From Acidilobaceae archaeon (lineage in GTDB: Archaea; Thermoproteota; Thermoprotei_A; Sulfolobales; Acidilobaceae): a DNA stretch of 36,682 nucleotides. Both the position numbers and the translations under genes were made by a program. Below, one piece after another: positions 18,604 to 28,364 of the stretch. The first letter of the stretch is position 1, and the number at the start of each line of letters is the position of its first letter. Location of the stretch: contig JALWTO010000054.1 of NCBI GenBank assembly GCA_027082825.1, forward strand, positions 1 through 36,682, in the 5' to 3' direction. The notes under the pieces were generated by a model. The model saw only the letters and a list, made by a program, of their open reading frames with translations, was not told the DNA's origin and did no database searches.

Positions 18604-19408
18604 CCCTAGTTAGAACTATGTCAGGAAATAGAATTTCAAAAACATTAGTTTTTAGTTCCTGATATCTAGTTCTCCAAGTCTCAAGAAAAATCTCTAATCT
18701 ACCATGAAGAAAATTAAGAAGCCAGTCAGGTCCTTTAATTATTTTTATTTTATATCTTGCTGGAACTAAATAGCTCTCATTGTTATCTATTATCCGAACT
18801 AAAAGCTTATCTATCCTACCCAGAGATACAAAGGCCTCAGAACATGGAATTTCATTCATGAATCTGAGAAACCTTATGGTATATGGGACTCCTTTATAAC
18901 ATGATTCAAGAACTCTATCATTCTTATATTCCTCTACGATCCATTGTTCCTTGACCTTGTTAAGCATGTCATAGTCTGTACGACACTGAAAGATTAATTT
19001 TTCTTTTTTCAACTTCTTTAAAATATCAAAAGATTTTCTAGAATCAGACGTGTAGATGATCAGATCAACATCACTGTTTTTGTTTTCTTCTCCAAGAGCC
19101 CAAGATCCAGTTAATCCTACAAAGTCGATCTTTAGAATATTTATTAGTTCCAGAATAGGTCTGGGTAGTTCTTTTTCCCTTAGCCTAAAGACGGAAAATG
19201 GATTTATTTCTGCGATGACATTTCTTCTTGGAACAAGAGGAACATACCTTCCTATGCATGAAAGATATGAGACCAGCCAACTGGGTATTAATGCTTCTCT
19301 TTTATAAGGTATGGCAATTATGAAGTCCTCTGGATGGACATATCCTTTAACTAACCATAGACCTACAGTACCTCCTAAACTAGCCTTCACTAGCCAACCA
19401 TCTATCAA
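18530..19408 (-). CDS. nucleotidyltransferase-domain protein (tandem paralogue)
   Basis: GLTGSWALGEENKNSDVDLIIYT motif; overlaps both neighbours. Confidence 0.75.
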   Translation of the reverse strand: MIDGWLVKASLGGTVGLWLVKGYVHPEDFIIAIPYKREALIPSWLVSYLSCIGRYVPLVPRRNVIAEINPFSVFRLREKELPRPILELINILKIDFVGLTGSWALGEENKNSDVDLIIYTSDSRKSFDILKKLKKEKLIFQCRTDYDMLNKVKEQWIVEEYKNDRVLESCYKGVPYTIRFLRFMNEIPCSEAFVSLGRIDKLLVRIIDNNESYLVPARYKIKIIKGPDWLLNFLHGRLEIFLETWRTRYQELKTNVFEILFPDIVLTRDEVVISVDPQGRIRRTDSWNSSRY

Positions 19409-20345
19409 GGTTAATCTCCATCTTGTTCTTAGGCTTGATCTTGATAGGTATTAGATGTGTCCCATCGCATGAAGGTGCATTAAACCAATCTTTTGTCGTA
19501 AGGCCCTCACGACACGTAGCATATTCAATTCCATGTTTTTTAGCACTTTTTATAATAGGATTTAATAGAGTTTCTCTCATGCCCCTTGGGAGATAAATGT
19601 AACCTTGAACCTTAATTCCTTTGTTTTTATACAGTCTATAGAGTCTCTCTCCTAGCTCTCCTAAACCTTTTTTCATACGAACAAGGTTATCAGGCTTGGC
19701 CTTATATGTCGAGGTTACAATAAAATTAACGCCAAGTCCAGCCAAATTAGCAACAAGCTCCTCCATTTCTTTATTGTCGTCATTAACATAAGGTATTATT
19801 GGGTCGACCCTCACGCCAACAGGAATATTATTTGATACAAGGCTACTAATAACATTAAGCCTTTCTTTTGGTGGCGGTGCTTTAGGCTCAATCATTTTAG
19901 CCAGTTTTTCGTCTAAAGTTGTGATTGTTGGAGTGACAGCTACATTACCTCTTTTCATGATATTAATATCTCTTCTGAGTATAGTCCCCTTAGTTGTTAT
20001 CAGAACCTTTCTTCCTATCTCAGCCAACATGGTTAAGGCTCTTCTGGTCAGTTTGTAAATAGACTCTTCTGGCGGATAAGGATCACTACTAGTTCCGATG
20101 TTTATTGGGACTAAAGGATTAGTTCTTTTAAGATCGTGAACCAGATTTTTTATAAAATTCCTTTTTGGAATACTCTCTTTAATACCTATGTAGGATGTTG
20201 CATAACAATAAAGGCACATATGAGAACATCCAGTATAAGGATTAAGGCTATACTTAAAAGGACATGTACATAAGGGGCTATTCCAAGGGTCAAACGGTCT
20301 AAGAACTCTCAACGAACTTTCCTTTTTGGTTTTCATTTTTGTCAT
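19380..20345 (-). CDS. radical SAM protein, SplB-like (COG1533)
   Basis: [19 protein letters not shown] (Cx3Cx2C), [24 protein letters not shown]. Confidence 0.88.
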   Translation of the reverse strand: MTKMKTKKESSLRVLRPFDPWNSPLCTCPFKYSLNPYTGCSHMCLYCYATSYIGIKESIPKRNFIKNLVHDLKRTNPLVPINIGTSSDPYPPEESIYKLTRRALTMLAEIGRKVLITTKGTILRRDINIMKRGNVAVTPTITTLDEKLAKMIEPKAPPPKERLNVISSLVSNNIPVGVRVDPIIPYVNDDNKEMEELVANLAGLGVNFIVTSTYKAKPDNLVRMKKGLGELGERLYRLYKNKGIKVQGYIYLPRGMRETLLNPIIKSAKKHGIEYATCREGLTTKDWFNAPSCDGTHLIPIKIKPKNKMEINLDRWLASEG

Positions 20346-20983
20346 TCTATATTTGCATGTCTTTGAAGCATTTCCTCTTCAGTTATCCTGAGTTTCCTCA
20401 TTAGACTATAAACTATTCCATCGAGAAGTATGAGGGCTGTATCCTCAAAAAGCGTTCCTAAGGGTGCAAGAGGTTCATGAATTCCTAGTATTTGTCTTGC
20501 GAAATAATCCTCCATCTTTGATGATTTTGTCCTCCCAGGAACCCTAACAATATAATCTGCCAAATTGCCAAGTGGACTCTTTGGATAAGTCGTTATGGCA
20601 ACTACTGTTGCTCCAACACTCTTCGCAGCCTCTGCAGCAGTTACTATAAGTCTTGTTCTACCAGAACCAGAGATTGCTATAACTATATCATTTTTATAGA
20701 TACTGGGAACTATTGTATCCCCAAGAACATAAACATTAAAACCCATATGCATAAGTCTCATGGCAAAAGCTCTTCCTACCAAACCACTTCTTCCAGCACC
20801 TATAACAAGTATTTTCCTTCTCCCATTTTCTTTATATGCATTAACTAAGAGATCGATGAACTCCTCTATTTCATATTTATTTATTACATTGGATGCCTTT
20901 AGAATGAACTCAGCTATCTCTCTCATAGCTCTAAGAGCTTCTTCTCCATCTGTCACCTCAAAACTCGCCTCAGAAGTCTCCAT
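20342..20983 (-). CDS. hxlB: 6-phospho-3-hexuloisomerase (SIS domain)
   Basis: [53 protein letters not shown]...[21 protein letters not shown]. Confidence 0.92.
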   Translation of the reverse strand: METSEASFEVTDGEEALRAMREIAEFILKASNVINKYEIEEFIDLLVNAYKENGRRKILVIGAGRSGLVGRAFAMRLMHMGFNVYVLGDTIVPSIYKNDIVIAISGSGRTRLIVTAAEAAKSVGATVVAITTYPKSPLGNLADYIVRVPGRTKSSKMEDYFARQILGIHEPLAPLGTLFEDTALILLDGIVYSLMRKLRITEEEMLQRHANIE

Positions 20984-21177
20984 TTTTGGCTTTTCATATA
21001 ACCCAGAGCTTAAAAGGAATTATTCCTAGACCAAGATTGATTTCAAAGAATAGAATACAATCAATATAATTTAGGCATCTAAAAAATCTATGCCAGCTCA
21101 ACTTCTCATTCTTTGATCAGCAGACCAGGAAGAAGTATTTTGTTCACCCAGACTGCATCTTCATATGCCAAACCATA

Positions 21178-21228
21178 TCAGCACAGTTAGGCTCATCACG
21201 CTTCCTCTCGGAACCCTAAGGTCATCGA
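21178..21228 (-). ncRNA. candidate C/D-box sRNA
   Basis: Minus strand: GATGA (C core, 21222-21226), D' CCGA (21208-21211), C' GTGATGA (21193-21199), D CTGA (21178-21181); TTATAAATAT TATA-like box upstream. Confidence 0.55.
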
Positions 21229-21368
21229 TAATTTTTATCATTCTATATTTATAATTTTGAAGTAATCAAATTACCTTAAAATATCAAGAAGTTAGAAACA
21301 ACCTCATTGTTTTAAACCTGGTTCGATCTCTATGATCCTTAATAAGTTCCGATAAAAAAAGGATCTAA

Positions 21369-21447
21369 TTGGCCCCGCCCTCTCACATCCGCTGTAGACC
21401 TCTCTATGAGGAATGAAGATGACAGCGGATCGGTAGGCGGGGACCAA
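21369..21447 (+). ncRNA. GC-rich structured RNA, H/ACA-like hairpin with K-turn (orientation inferred)
   Basis: TTGGCCCCGCC/GGCGGGG(A)CCAA, ATCCGCTGT/ACAGCGGAT and CCTC/GAGG stems nested with asymmetric internal loops; apical GA-CCTC / GAGG-AAU-GA K-turn signature; TTAATAAG TATA-like box about 26 nt upstream. Confidence 0.6.
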
Positions 21448-21455
21448 CTGACCAC

Positions 21456-21692
21456 TTATCTCTGACTTCGAAGGCAGTTCTGAAAAGAAGCCATGTGGAA
21501 AGAGCAGAAGCCTAATCTCTTTCGGATTTTATCTCTAACCATAGTGTCATTAACGTATTCATAATGGAAGCTCCTGACCTCCTCCTTTCCAACGCTCTCA
21601 ACAAGTCTACATACGGGACAACCTCCGAGCTCTAGGGCTTCTTGAAGATGAATGTCCATTATTAACGAACATTCGTTATCTTTCTTCTTCAT
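21456..21692 (-). CDS. short zinc-binding protein resembling the N-terminal part of DUF6062-type proteins (possible truncated gene)
   Basis: LQEALELGGCPVCRLVE...YEYVNDTMVRDKIRKRLGFCSFH, then stop. Confidence 0.5.
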   Translation of the reverse strand: MKKKDNECSLIMDIHLQEALELGGCPVCRLVESVGKEEVRSFHYEYVNDTMVRDKIRKRLGFCSFHMASFQNCLRSQR

Positions 21693-21797
21693 GTCTTGGT
21701 CCTAGCAATACTGAAGAGCCAACAACTAATATTTGGTTTTTGATCAAGATGATAGAAAATTGTGTTTTCTAAAAGTATTATAAAGTATGTAAATAGT

Positions 21798-22850
21798 TCA
21801 AGTCATTAGGGAATTCATTACATACCTTGCAAGTGCTGGTGCAGCTGTAAATCCTGGAGAATCGATCCCATAGATAACTATAACGTTCTTTTCCTTTTTT
21901 ACGACAAAGTCGTATTTTGGTGGAGCCTTTATTCTTGTGCCTGCAAAATATTCAATAATTTTGGGTGACGAGTCCAACAAGTCTAAATAATACCCTAGCG
22001 TTTCTTTAGCATCTTTTTCAGAAGCATTTGTGTCCCAAGGGCTATTTGTCTCATTAAATGAAGGCCCAAAGAGCACCCTTCCATCAGGCCAAGGAATTAT
22101 ACCTCCTCCCTTAGTCTTTTTATTTCTAGTCTTAGAGAAAAGAGCTGCAACGATCGCATCACAATCAATTCCTTTAGTTAAAACCATAGTCCCCTTGACA
22201 AATTCCAGACCTCCTATATCTTGTATGATATCTCTAGTACCTCCACCAGCTACAACGATCACCTTATCGAACATATAGGTGTTCTTAGTAGTAATCAACT
22301 CAGGCTTTATATCTTCATTTTTTACCTTGATAACCTTTTCATTGAAATGCATTTCAACATTTCTCTCCTCTAGAAACTTAACATAGGCCTTAAGTACCTC
22401 AAGAGGGATAACGGTACCATAGCCATCAACCTTTATAGAACCTTTAATGTGTCTAGATATGTCAGGGCAGAGGTCCCTCATAGCCTTCTTATCTATCACC
22501 TTAACTTTAAAGCCTTTAAATTTAAGATATTTGGCTACCACAAAGGCGGCAGCTTTCTCTGCATAATTTCTATATGCCAGAAGGGCTGGGAGTCTCCTTA
22601 TTCTAAAGCCCAAGTTTTCTGATAAACTATCATAAATAGGATTTCCTTTAAGGGCAAGCTTGCTCTTCCAACTCTTGAAGGGCAACTGCAGAACATGAAT
22701 TACTCCTGCTGTATGACCGCTAGCCCCTCTACCAACATCTGAAGCCTCCTCGAAGATAGTAACCTCCATGCCTCTTTTTAAACCTCCCAAAGCAATGTTA
22801 AGACCCACAATTCCCGCTCCAACTATCGCCAATCTCACTACTTCTTGCAC
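21798..22850 (-). CDS. FAD-dependent oxidoreductase (glycerol-3-phosphate dehydrogenase/DAO-like)
   Basis: IVGAGIVGLNIALGGLKRGMEVTIFEE dinucleotide-binding motif, GRGASGHTAGVIH, C-terminal IYGIDSPGFTAAPALARYV. Confidence 0.88.
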   Translation of the reverse strand: MQEVVRLAIVGAGIVGLNIALGGLKRGMEVTIFEEASDVGRGASGHTAGVIHVLQLPFKSWKSKLALKGNPIYDSLSENLGFRIRRLPALLAYRNYAEKAAAFVVAKYLKFKGFKVKVIDKKAMRDLCPDISRHIKGSIKVDGYGTVIPLEVLKAYVKFLEERNVEMHFNEKVIKVKNEDIKPELITTKNTYMFDKVIVVAGGGTRDIIQDIGGLEFVKGTMVLTKGIDCDAIVAALFSKTRNKKTKGGGIIPWPDGRVLFGPSFNETNSPWDTNASEKDAKETLGYYLDLLDSSPKIIEYFAGTRIKAPPKYDFVVKKEKNVIVIYGIDSPGFTAAPALARYVMNSLMT

Positions 22851-24244
22851 CTCGATGTCTTGAACGGCATGAGATCCCTCACAACCCCATTAGGATCTAA
22901 GGCCTTCTTTATAGCACTCATGAGTTTGATTCCGTTATTCCCATATTCCAGCCCGATCCACTTCCATCTTTGGATGCCTACTCCATGATGATGGCCTATA
23001 CTTCCACCATATTTGTTTGTTGTCCTCATCACAACATCCCATATCTTGTCATATACTCCATCTAATTTTTCGACGTCGAAAACTATAGTAAAGTAGAGTG
23101 CTGCTCCTGAGCCATAGAAATGCCCGGAATGAGCTCCTGCGTATTCGATCTCTTTTAGCCTTAGCAATGATTCTATGGTATGTTTATAGACGTCAATAAT
23201 TCTTCCCCAGGTAGCAGAGACCTCAATAGTCTCAAAGGCCAGACCAACTTTAAACAGATCCTTTACCTTCTTTATTACATCAAATCTTTCTTCAAGCCAA
23301 ACATCTGCCTTTTTGTCTTCCACTAGCTTGCAGCCATTTAATTTCACAATTCTTGATATTGTATCATATTTTGATTTGACTAATTCTTTTTCGCCTTCTA
23401 TCATACCAATGGATAAGCTTCCTTCATCGCCAAAGGTGATCTGAGTCTCAAAGTTATCAAACAATCTAAAGAGTTCGGGTGAAACTCTTTTTCTAACAAT
23501 GATCTTGGCGACCTTGAGAGACTTAATGAAGTCATCACAAATCCATGATATTTTTTGAGACCTTTCTTGAAGATCTACGGCTTCTAGATAAACTCTTGTT
23601 ATTATTCCCAGAGTTCCCTCGGATCCTATAAAAAGCTCTTTTAATGGATAAAGAAGGCTTCTTCTTGGGGCTGGAGGGATCCTTAGGAGACCTATTGAAG
23701 GTATTACAATGTTTAAACCCTTTACAAAGTTCTCAATGCTACCATATCCAGTTGAATACTGTCCAGAACTCCTAGTTGCCACAAGGCCTCCTATTGCGGC
23801 TTCTGGAAGAGATTGTGGATAATGTCTTAAACTTTTTCCACGATCATTAAGCCACTTTTCTAGCTCTATAAGAAGGGTTCCAGGTCCCACATCGACGATA
23901 CCGGCCTCTTCATCAAACCACCTGATCCAGTTCATTCTTCCTAAATCTATAACGACGAAGTCCTGATCAGGACCAAGAGTTCCTCCAAGAACACCAGTAC
24001 CACCTGCATAAGGTATCAGTACCGTTTTTTCCCTCTCAGCCGATCTAACTATCTCAACAACTTCATCTTCAGTTTCTGGAAGAAGAACTACTTTTGGCCT
24101 AGGCTCCAGCCTTGCTCCCTTAGCCTCCTTTATGACTAAATAAGGCCAGTAATCCCTAACATAAGCCTCCAGGTCACTAGGATCGCTGATGACCCTCTCT
24201 TCTCCAAGAAGGTCAGAGACTTCTCTCATAAACTGTTTTAACAA
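22838..24244 (-). CDS. FAD-linked oxidase, GlcD/alkylglycerone-phosphate-synthase-like
   Basis: PETEDEVVEIVRSAERE...IPYAGGTGVLGG...LPEAAIGGLVATRSSGQYSTGYGSIENFVKGL...GGSIGHHHGVG. Confidence 0.87.
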   Translation of the reverse strand: MLKQFMREVSDLLGEERVISDPSDLEAYVRDYWPYLVIKEAKGARLEPRPKVVLLPETEDEVVEIVRSAEREKTVLIPYAGGTGVLGGTLGPDQDFVVIDLGRMNWIRWFDEEAGIVDVGPGTLLIELEKWLNDRGKSLRHYPQSLPEAAIGGLVATRSSGQYSTGYGSIENFVKGLNIVIPSIGLLRIPPAPRRSLLYPLKELFIGSEGTLGIITRVYLEAVDLQERSQKISWICDDFIKSLKVAKIIVRKRVSPELFRLFDNFETQITFGDEGSLSIGMIEGEKELVKSKYDTISRIVKLNGCKLVEDKKADVWLEERFDVIKKVKDLFKVGLAFETIEVSATWGRIIDVYKHTIESLLRLKEIEYAGAHSGHFYGSGAALYFTIVFDVEKLDGVYDKIWDVVMRTTNKYGGSIGHHHGVGIQRWKWIGLEYGNNGIKLMSAIKKALDPNGVVRDLMPFKTSRCKK

Positions 24245-25107
24245 GTTCTCACCTCTAAGAGATCAAGTAATGTATATGAACGCACTCCTTTTCTAGAAAA
24301 CAACATCTGAGACCTTCTGCACAGAGTTATGATCGGGACGTTCTCGTCTATATTTCTCTTTAGCTCCCTAAAGAAGAGATCGCTTATCTTAAGTCTTTCT
24401 GAGCTTAAATAAGCACCACTACATTCATTAGTTGTCATCATAGATCTTCCTGATATGATATTTTCTATTCTTTCAGATACAGAAGGATCTATTCTACAGG
24501 GTATGTGAAGTACATATTTTTCACATTTAATGTCTTTATCTAATATCTCCTCAAAGGAGCCTAGCACCCTATCGTAGCTGATTATTGGAAGGTCTAGATC
24601 CTCAAGTAATATGTATGCATACGCACTTAGCGCACTTAGCTTTTCTTTCATATCATCTATTTCTAATAGTCCATTTAAGTAATAATATGTAATTCTTTCT
24701 GTATCGAGCCAATACGTCTCATATCTGCCTGAAAGCTCTTTAACTATTTTATTGGAAGGTCTCTTAGGAGATAAAATGATCAGTTTTTTACCTTCACCAC
24801 CTAAATAAGTAGGTTCGGGTATTTCTAGTTTAACCTCTTTAACAAGCTCTTTTCTCATTAATCTTAAAGCTTCAGGAAGAGCATTGTTTATCGGACAATG
24901 CTTTTCACAATTTTTACAATAATTGCAATAGAAAGCCACATAAGGATCTATATCTTTATATCTTAAATACCTTAGCATTATCCTAGCAATTGAGTTAGGA
25001 GAAGCACTTCTAAGTCTTGTTGTCATATAGATAGGACAGGAGGAGATACATATTCCGGGACAGAGACTACAAGTTGTAAAGATCTCCTCCATGTTTACGT
25101 TTTTCAA
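24238..25107 (-). CDS. Fe-S (4Fe-4S) protein, GlpC/HdrC-type electron carrier
   Basis: CSLCPGICISSCP and CNYCKNCEKHCP cluster-binding motifs; operonic with flavoenzymes. Confidence 0.82.
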   Translation of the reverse strand: MKNVNMEEIFTTCSLCPGICISSCPIYMTTRLRSASPNSIARIMLRYLRYKDIDPYVAFYCNYCKNCEKHCPINNALPEALRLMRKELVKEVKLEIPEPTYLGGEGKKLIILSPKRPSNKIVKELSGRYETYWLDTERITYYYLNGLLEIDDMKEKLSALSAYAYILLEDLDLPIISYDRVLGSFEEILDKDIKCEKYVLHIPCRIDPSVSERIENIISGRSMMTTNECSGAYLSSERLKISDLFFRELKRNIDENVPIITLCRRSQMLFSRKGVRSYTLLDLLEVRTC

Positions 25108-25116
25108 TGATATCCC

Positions 25117-26544
25117 CTAGATCTGCATGTTTTTAATCAATTTCACAGCCTTAATTATACTATTGTCTGAGAGAATTTTAAGATCCTCGTTAGGTTCTAA
25201 TATCTCCATTTCTGGTTCTGAAAATGAGTCTTCTGAGTAACAGGCCCTCTGAGCCAGCCTAGCTACCCCTCTTAATGACATGTGAGGATCTTTAGTTCTC
25301 AAAATAGGTCTCTCTATATAGCTGGCTATCAGTTTAGCCAAAGTTTTTGACCTTGAGAGACCTCCAGTGACCACTATCTTTTTGGGTCTTCCTGCCTTTT
25401 CAGTAATGATTTTATAATAAAACCTAGTGAGAAGTGCAATGCTGTGAAGGACACTGCTCAAAACTCTTCTATGAGAAAGACCATAGTAATCTACGGGTAA
25501 GAATGTGAGTCCTTTGCTCATTTTAGGAAACCTAAGGCCATAAAGAGTTGGTAAAACGAATATCGGGTCCTTCACATCAAGTACCTTTTCCATAACTTCG
25601 TAGTTTACATCAAAGAGTTCTAATATTGAGTCGATAAATGTACCTATTCCAGGAACATAAGCTTCAACCCCCCAGTTAACATTGCTTGAAACCTTGTAAA
25701 GGACTATGGGCAAAAGGCCTTGACCAGTCATTAATCTAAAGTTGCTTCCCAAAGAGAGATCAAGAAAAAGACCACTTCCTACAGTTATTTTGAGGCAACC
25801 CTCTTCTATGCAATTACTTCCTAAGGATGCCGCCTGTTGATCTCCCATTATTCCTCCCAACTTAATACCTTCTTCCATCAGGCCAAGTACCTTTTCATGA
25901 TCGATAATTTCAGGAACGTTAAACCTCTTCAGGCCGAGGAAACTGAGCAGTCTCCACATATCATTAAAATTCTTTGGATGATAAATTCCCGTTAGAGTTC
26001 CTATCGTTGCATCAGTATAACATTTATTTATTAAATTACTGACTATGAACGCATCAACGTTCCATATGCATATACTATTGTTGTAAATTAAGTCTACCAA
26101 ATCGTTCCTCTCTCTAGTTAACGCTAAGAGCCTAATAATCAGAGATTCTGGACTAAGAATAGGACCTATTTTAGGAACTTTCGAAAACAACTTGATACTA
26201 AAAGGTAATTTTTTGTATCTTATTGACGATCTTAAATCCATCCAAGTTATTATATTTGATAAGGCATGATTATCATTTCGGTTCCATATTGCAAGAGATC
26301 CTCTATAAGTTGTTATACCTAGGCATTTAACTCCTTTCTTTGAGAAATACCTTATTGTTTCTTTGATTGAAAGGATGAGCCTTTTTGGATTGTGTTCTGC
26401 TATTGGGCCTTTATGTATAACAGGGCTTCCTAGCTCAGCAAACTCGATTAAGTTTCCGTAGGCACTATATATTCCTGCCTTAATTTTTGTTGTTCCAACG
26501 TCTATGGCCCCTATCTTTAATTCCTCCAATAAAAACACCATCAA
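25117..26544 (-). CDS. FGGY-family carbohydrate kinase (glycerol-kinase-like)
   Basis: IGAIDVGTTKIKAGIY, ITTYRGSLAIWNR, GGIMGDQQAASLGS, IVVTGGLSRSKTLAKLIASYIERPI. Confidence 0.88.
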   Translation of the reverse strand: MMVFLLEELKIGAIDVGTTKIKAGIYSAYGNLIEFAELGSPVIHKGPIAEHNPKRLILSIKETIRYFSKKGVKCLGITTYRGSLAIWNRNDNHALSNIITWMDLRSSIRYKKLPFSIKLFSKVPKIGPILSPESLIIRLLALTRERNDLVDLIYNNSICIWNVDAFIVSNLINKCYTDATIGTLTGIYHPKNFNDMWRLLSFLGLKRFNVPEIIDHEKVLGLMEEGIKLGGIMGDQQAASLGSNCIEEGCLKITVGSGLFLDLSLGSNFRLMTGQGLLPIVLYKVSSNVNWGVEAYVPGIGTFIDSILELFDVNYEVMEKVLDVKDPIFVLPTLYGLRFPKMSKGLTFLPVDYYGLSHRRVLSSVLHSIALLTRFYYKIITEKAGRPKKIVVTGGLSRSKTLAKLIASYIERPILRTKDPHMSLRGVARLAQRACYSEDSFSEPEMEILEPNEDLKILSDNSIIKAVKLIKNMQI

Positions 26545-26960
26545 TACTTATAGATATCTTGATTAAAAATTTTTCAATACTATGAGCATAAGTGTTATAT
26601 ACTAATCAATTTTTAGAAATGTAGGCAGTTCTGTGTTTCTCAGTTGAGCTTGCTTAAAATTTTCTATTAACGATTAAAGTAATTACTATAGGAATAATAC
26701 CATTCAACGGATTAAAAAGATCATTAGCACACAAAATAATTTCTGAAAGGACTCAGAAGAAACATCCAAAGGGTGGAGATGTGTTAAGGAAATAATGGAG
26801 ACTATTAGAAATCATGGCAGAAGGGAACAAGTTCCTACTAAAGATCCGTTGAGAAAAACTTAGACACATTTTTCGCCTTGATAGTCCCATATCACTGTAA
26901 CCCTATAGTATCTATAGTTCTTGATTGGATTTTGAATTAGGATAAAATTTGTATAAGGAA

Positions 26961-27022
26961 AAGTCCCCGTCCTCATTCTAAGGGGAGGAACTCCCCTGTC
27001 AGCGGGTCGGCGCGCCTTTTTT
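26961..27022 (+). ncRNA. GC-rich hairpin transcription-unit candidate of unknown class
   Basis: CCCG...AGGGGAG-GAA-CTCCCCT...CGGG nested stems, GGCGCGCC followed by TTTTTT; GGATAAAATT TATA-like box about 25 nt upstream. Confidence 0.45.
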
Positions 27023-27053
27023 AAAAGGATAGAAAGAAGTTATTTTGTTTTTA

Positions 27054-28364
27054 TTAAAGGAAATCTAAAAGCGTTGAAACTCCAGAGAGGTTTATTTCTT
27101 TGAGATCATCTTCCCTAAGACAATAGTGGACTGTTCTAAATTTCTGTCTAAATTCACTAACTTTTCTGGCTACTTCGGAGGGATCTCTCTTATCCATAAG
27201 AATAATCTTCATGAAATTGGCTATTTCCTCCATATCATCTTCTTTCATACCAAATCTTGTTACTTCCTGAACTCCAAGTCTTAGCCCGCTAGGATCCTTT
27301 ACCTTGTCTGGAGTATCGTATGGCAATAGATTTTTGTTAACTATTATGTTAGCATCCTCTAGGAGTTTGGCAGCCTTTGCACCACCTCCCTGGCCTCTTA
27401 CATCAACTAGAACCTGATGACTTTTTGTGTATCCAAATTTCTCTCCAAGCACCTTAAAGCCTAAGCTAGCTAAGGATTCAGCGAGTTTTTTAGCATTTTT
27501 GACAATCTGTTCAGCATATTTTTCTCCAAACTTTATCATCTCTAGAGCAGTTATCGCTGTTGCAGGAATCCTATGAAGATGGTGATTGCTTACAAACCAT
27601 GGAAATATAGTCTTTGATATACTCTTAAATAATTTCTCATTAACCGAGGCTATAACCCCTCCTTGAGGTCCTGGGAAGGTCTTGTGAGTTGAAGCCGTTA
27701 ATACATCAGCTCCTAGCTTAAGTGGATTGTGCCATCTCTTTCCCATTATTAAACCAAGGACATGTGCAGCATCATAGTGAAGATACCCACCAACGGAATG
27801 AACAGCATCAGCAATTTCCTTTACTGGATGTGGGAAAATATAAACACTTCCTCCCAGAACGGCAAACTTAGGTTTGACCTCTTCAATGAGCTTGACAGCT
27901 TTATCTATGTCGACATTCATATTTTCCTCGTCATATGGCATCTCAACCTGTTTTATTGAAAGTGCACCAAGTGTACCAAACTTTGTGTGACTTACATGGG
28001 CACCAGCTTGGACAGGAGCTATTACAGCAAGATCTCCTGGCTGTGCAAGAACCCTAAAGACAGAGGCGTTAGCTATAGTACCACTTACAGGTCTCAGATC
28101 GACTAAGTTTGTATCAAGAAGTTTACCAATTAAACTATCAGCTAAAACTTCAAGTTCGTCAATAAGTTTTGTTCCCTGATAATATCTTTTGAAAGGCTTG
28201 CCCTCTGCATAACGAAACATAAAGTCGCTTACATAAACCTTAAGTGCGAGAGGACCCATTACATTTTCGCTGGCTATTAAATTAATAGACTTTGCTATCC
28301 TCCAGACATTTTGGGAAAATGTGAGTTCAATAATCTTTTTTAGATATGAATAAGTTTCTTCCAA
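27054..28364 (-). CDS. glyA: serine hydroxymethyltransferase
   Basis: [47 protein letters not shown] start. Confidence 0.95.
   Translation of the reverse strand: MEETYSYLKKIIELTFSQNVWRIAKSINLIASENVMGPLALKVYVSDFMFRYAEGKPFKRYYQGTKLIDELEVLADSLIGKLLDTNLVDLRPVSGTIANASVFRVLAQPGDLAVIAPVQAGAHVSHTKFGTLGALSIKQVEMPYDEENMNVDIDKAVKLIEEVKPKFAVLGGSVYIFPHPVKEIADAVHSVGGYLHYDAAHVLGLIMGKRWHNPLKLGADVLTASTHKTFPGPQGGVIASVNEKLFKSISKTIFPWFVSNHHLHRIPATAITALEMIKFGEKYAEQIVKNAKKLAESLASLGFKVLGEKFGYTKSHQVLVDVRGQGGGAKAAKLLEDANIIVNKNLLPYDTPDKVKDPSGLRLGVQEVTRFGMKEDDMEEIANFMKIILMDKRDPSEVARKVSEFRQKFRTVHYCLREDDLKEINLSGVSTLLDFL

Noticed and set aside
17629-19408. MNT/HEPN-type toxin-antitoxin system
   Set aside because: NTase motifs are present, but there is no HEPN (RX4-6H) partner, and the proteins are much larger than minimal MNT antitoxins
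21100-21177. A further C/D sRNA adjacent to the 21.2-kb candidate
   Set aside because: ATGAAGA...CTGG...GTGAACA...CTGA spacing is irregular and guides are too long
26580-26960. Decayed tnpB transposase gene upstream of the GC-rich hairpin
   Set aside because: Short frames such as METIRNHGRREQVPTKDPLRKT show no TnpB motifs
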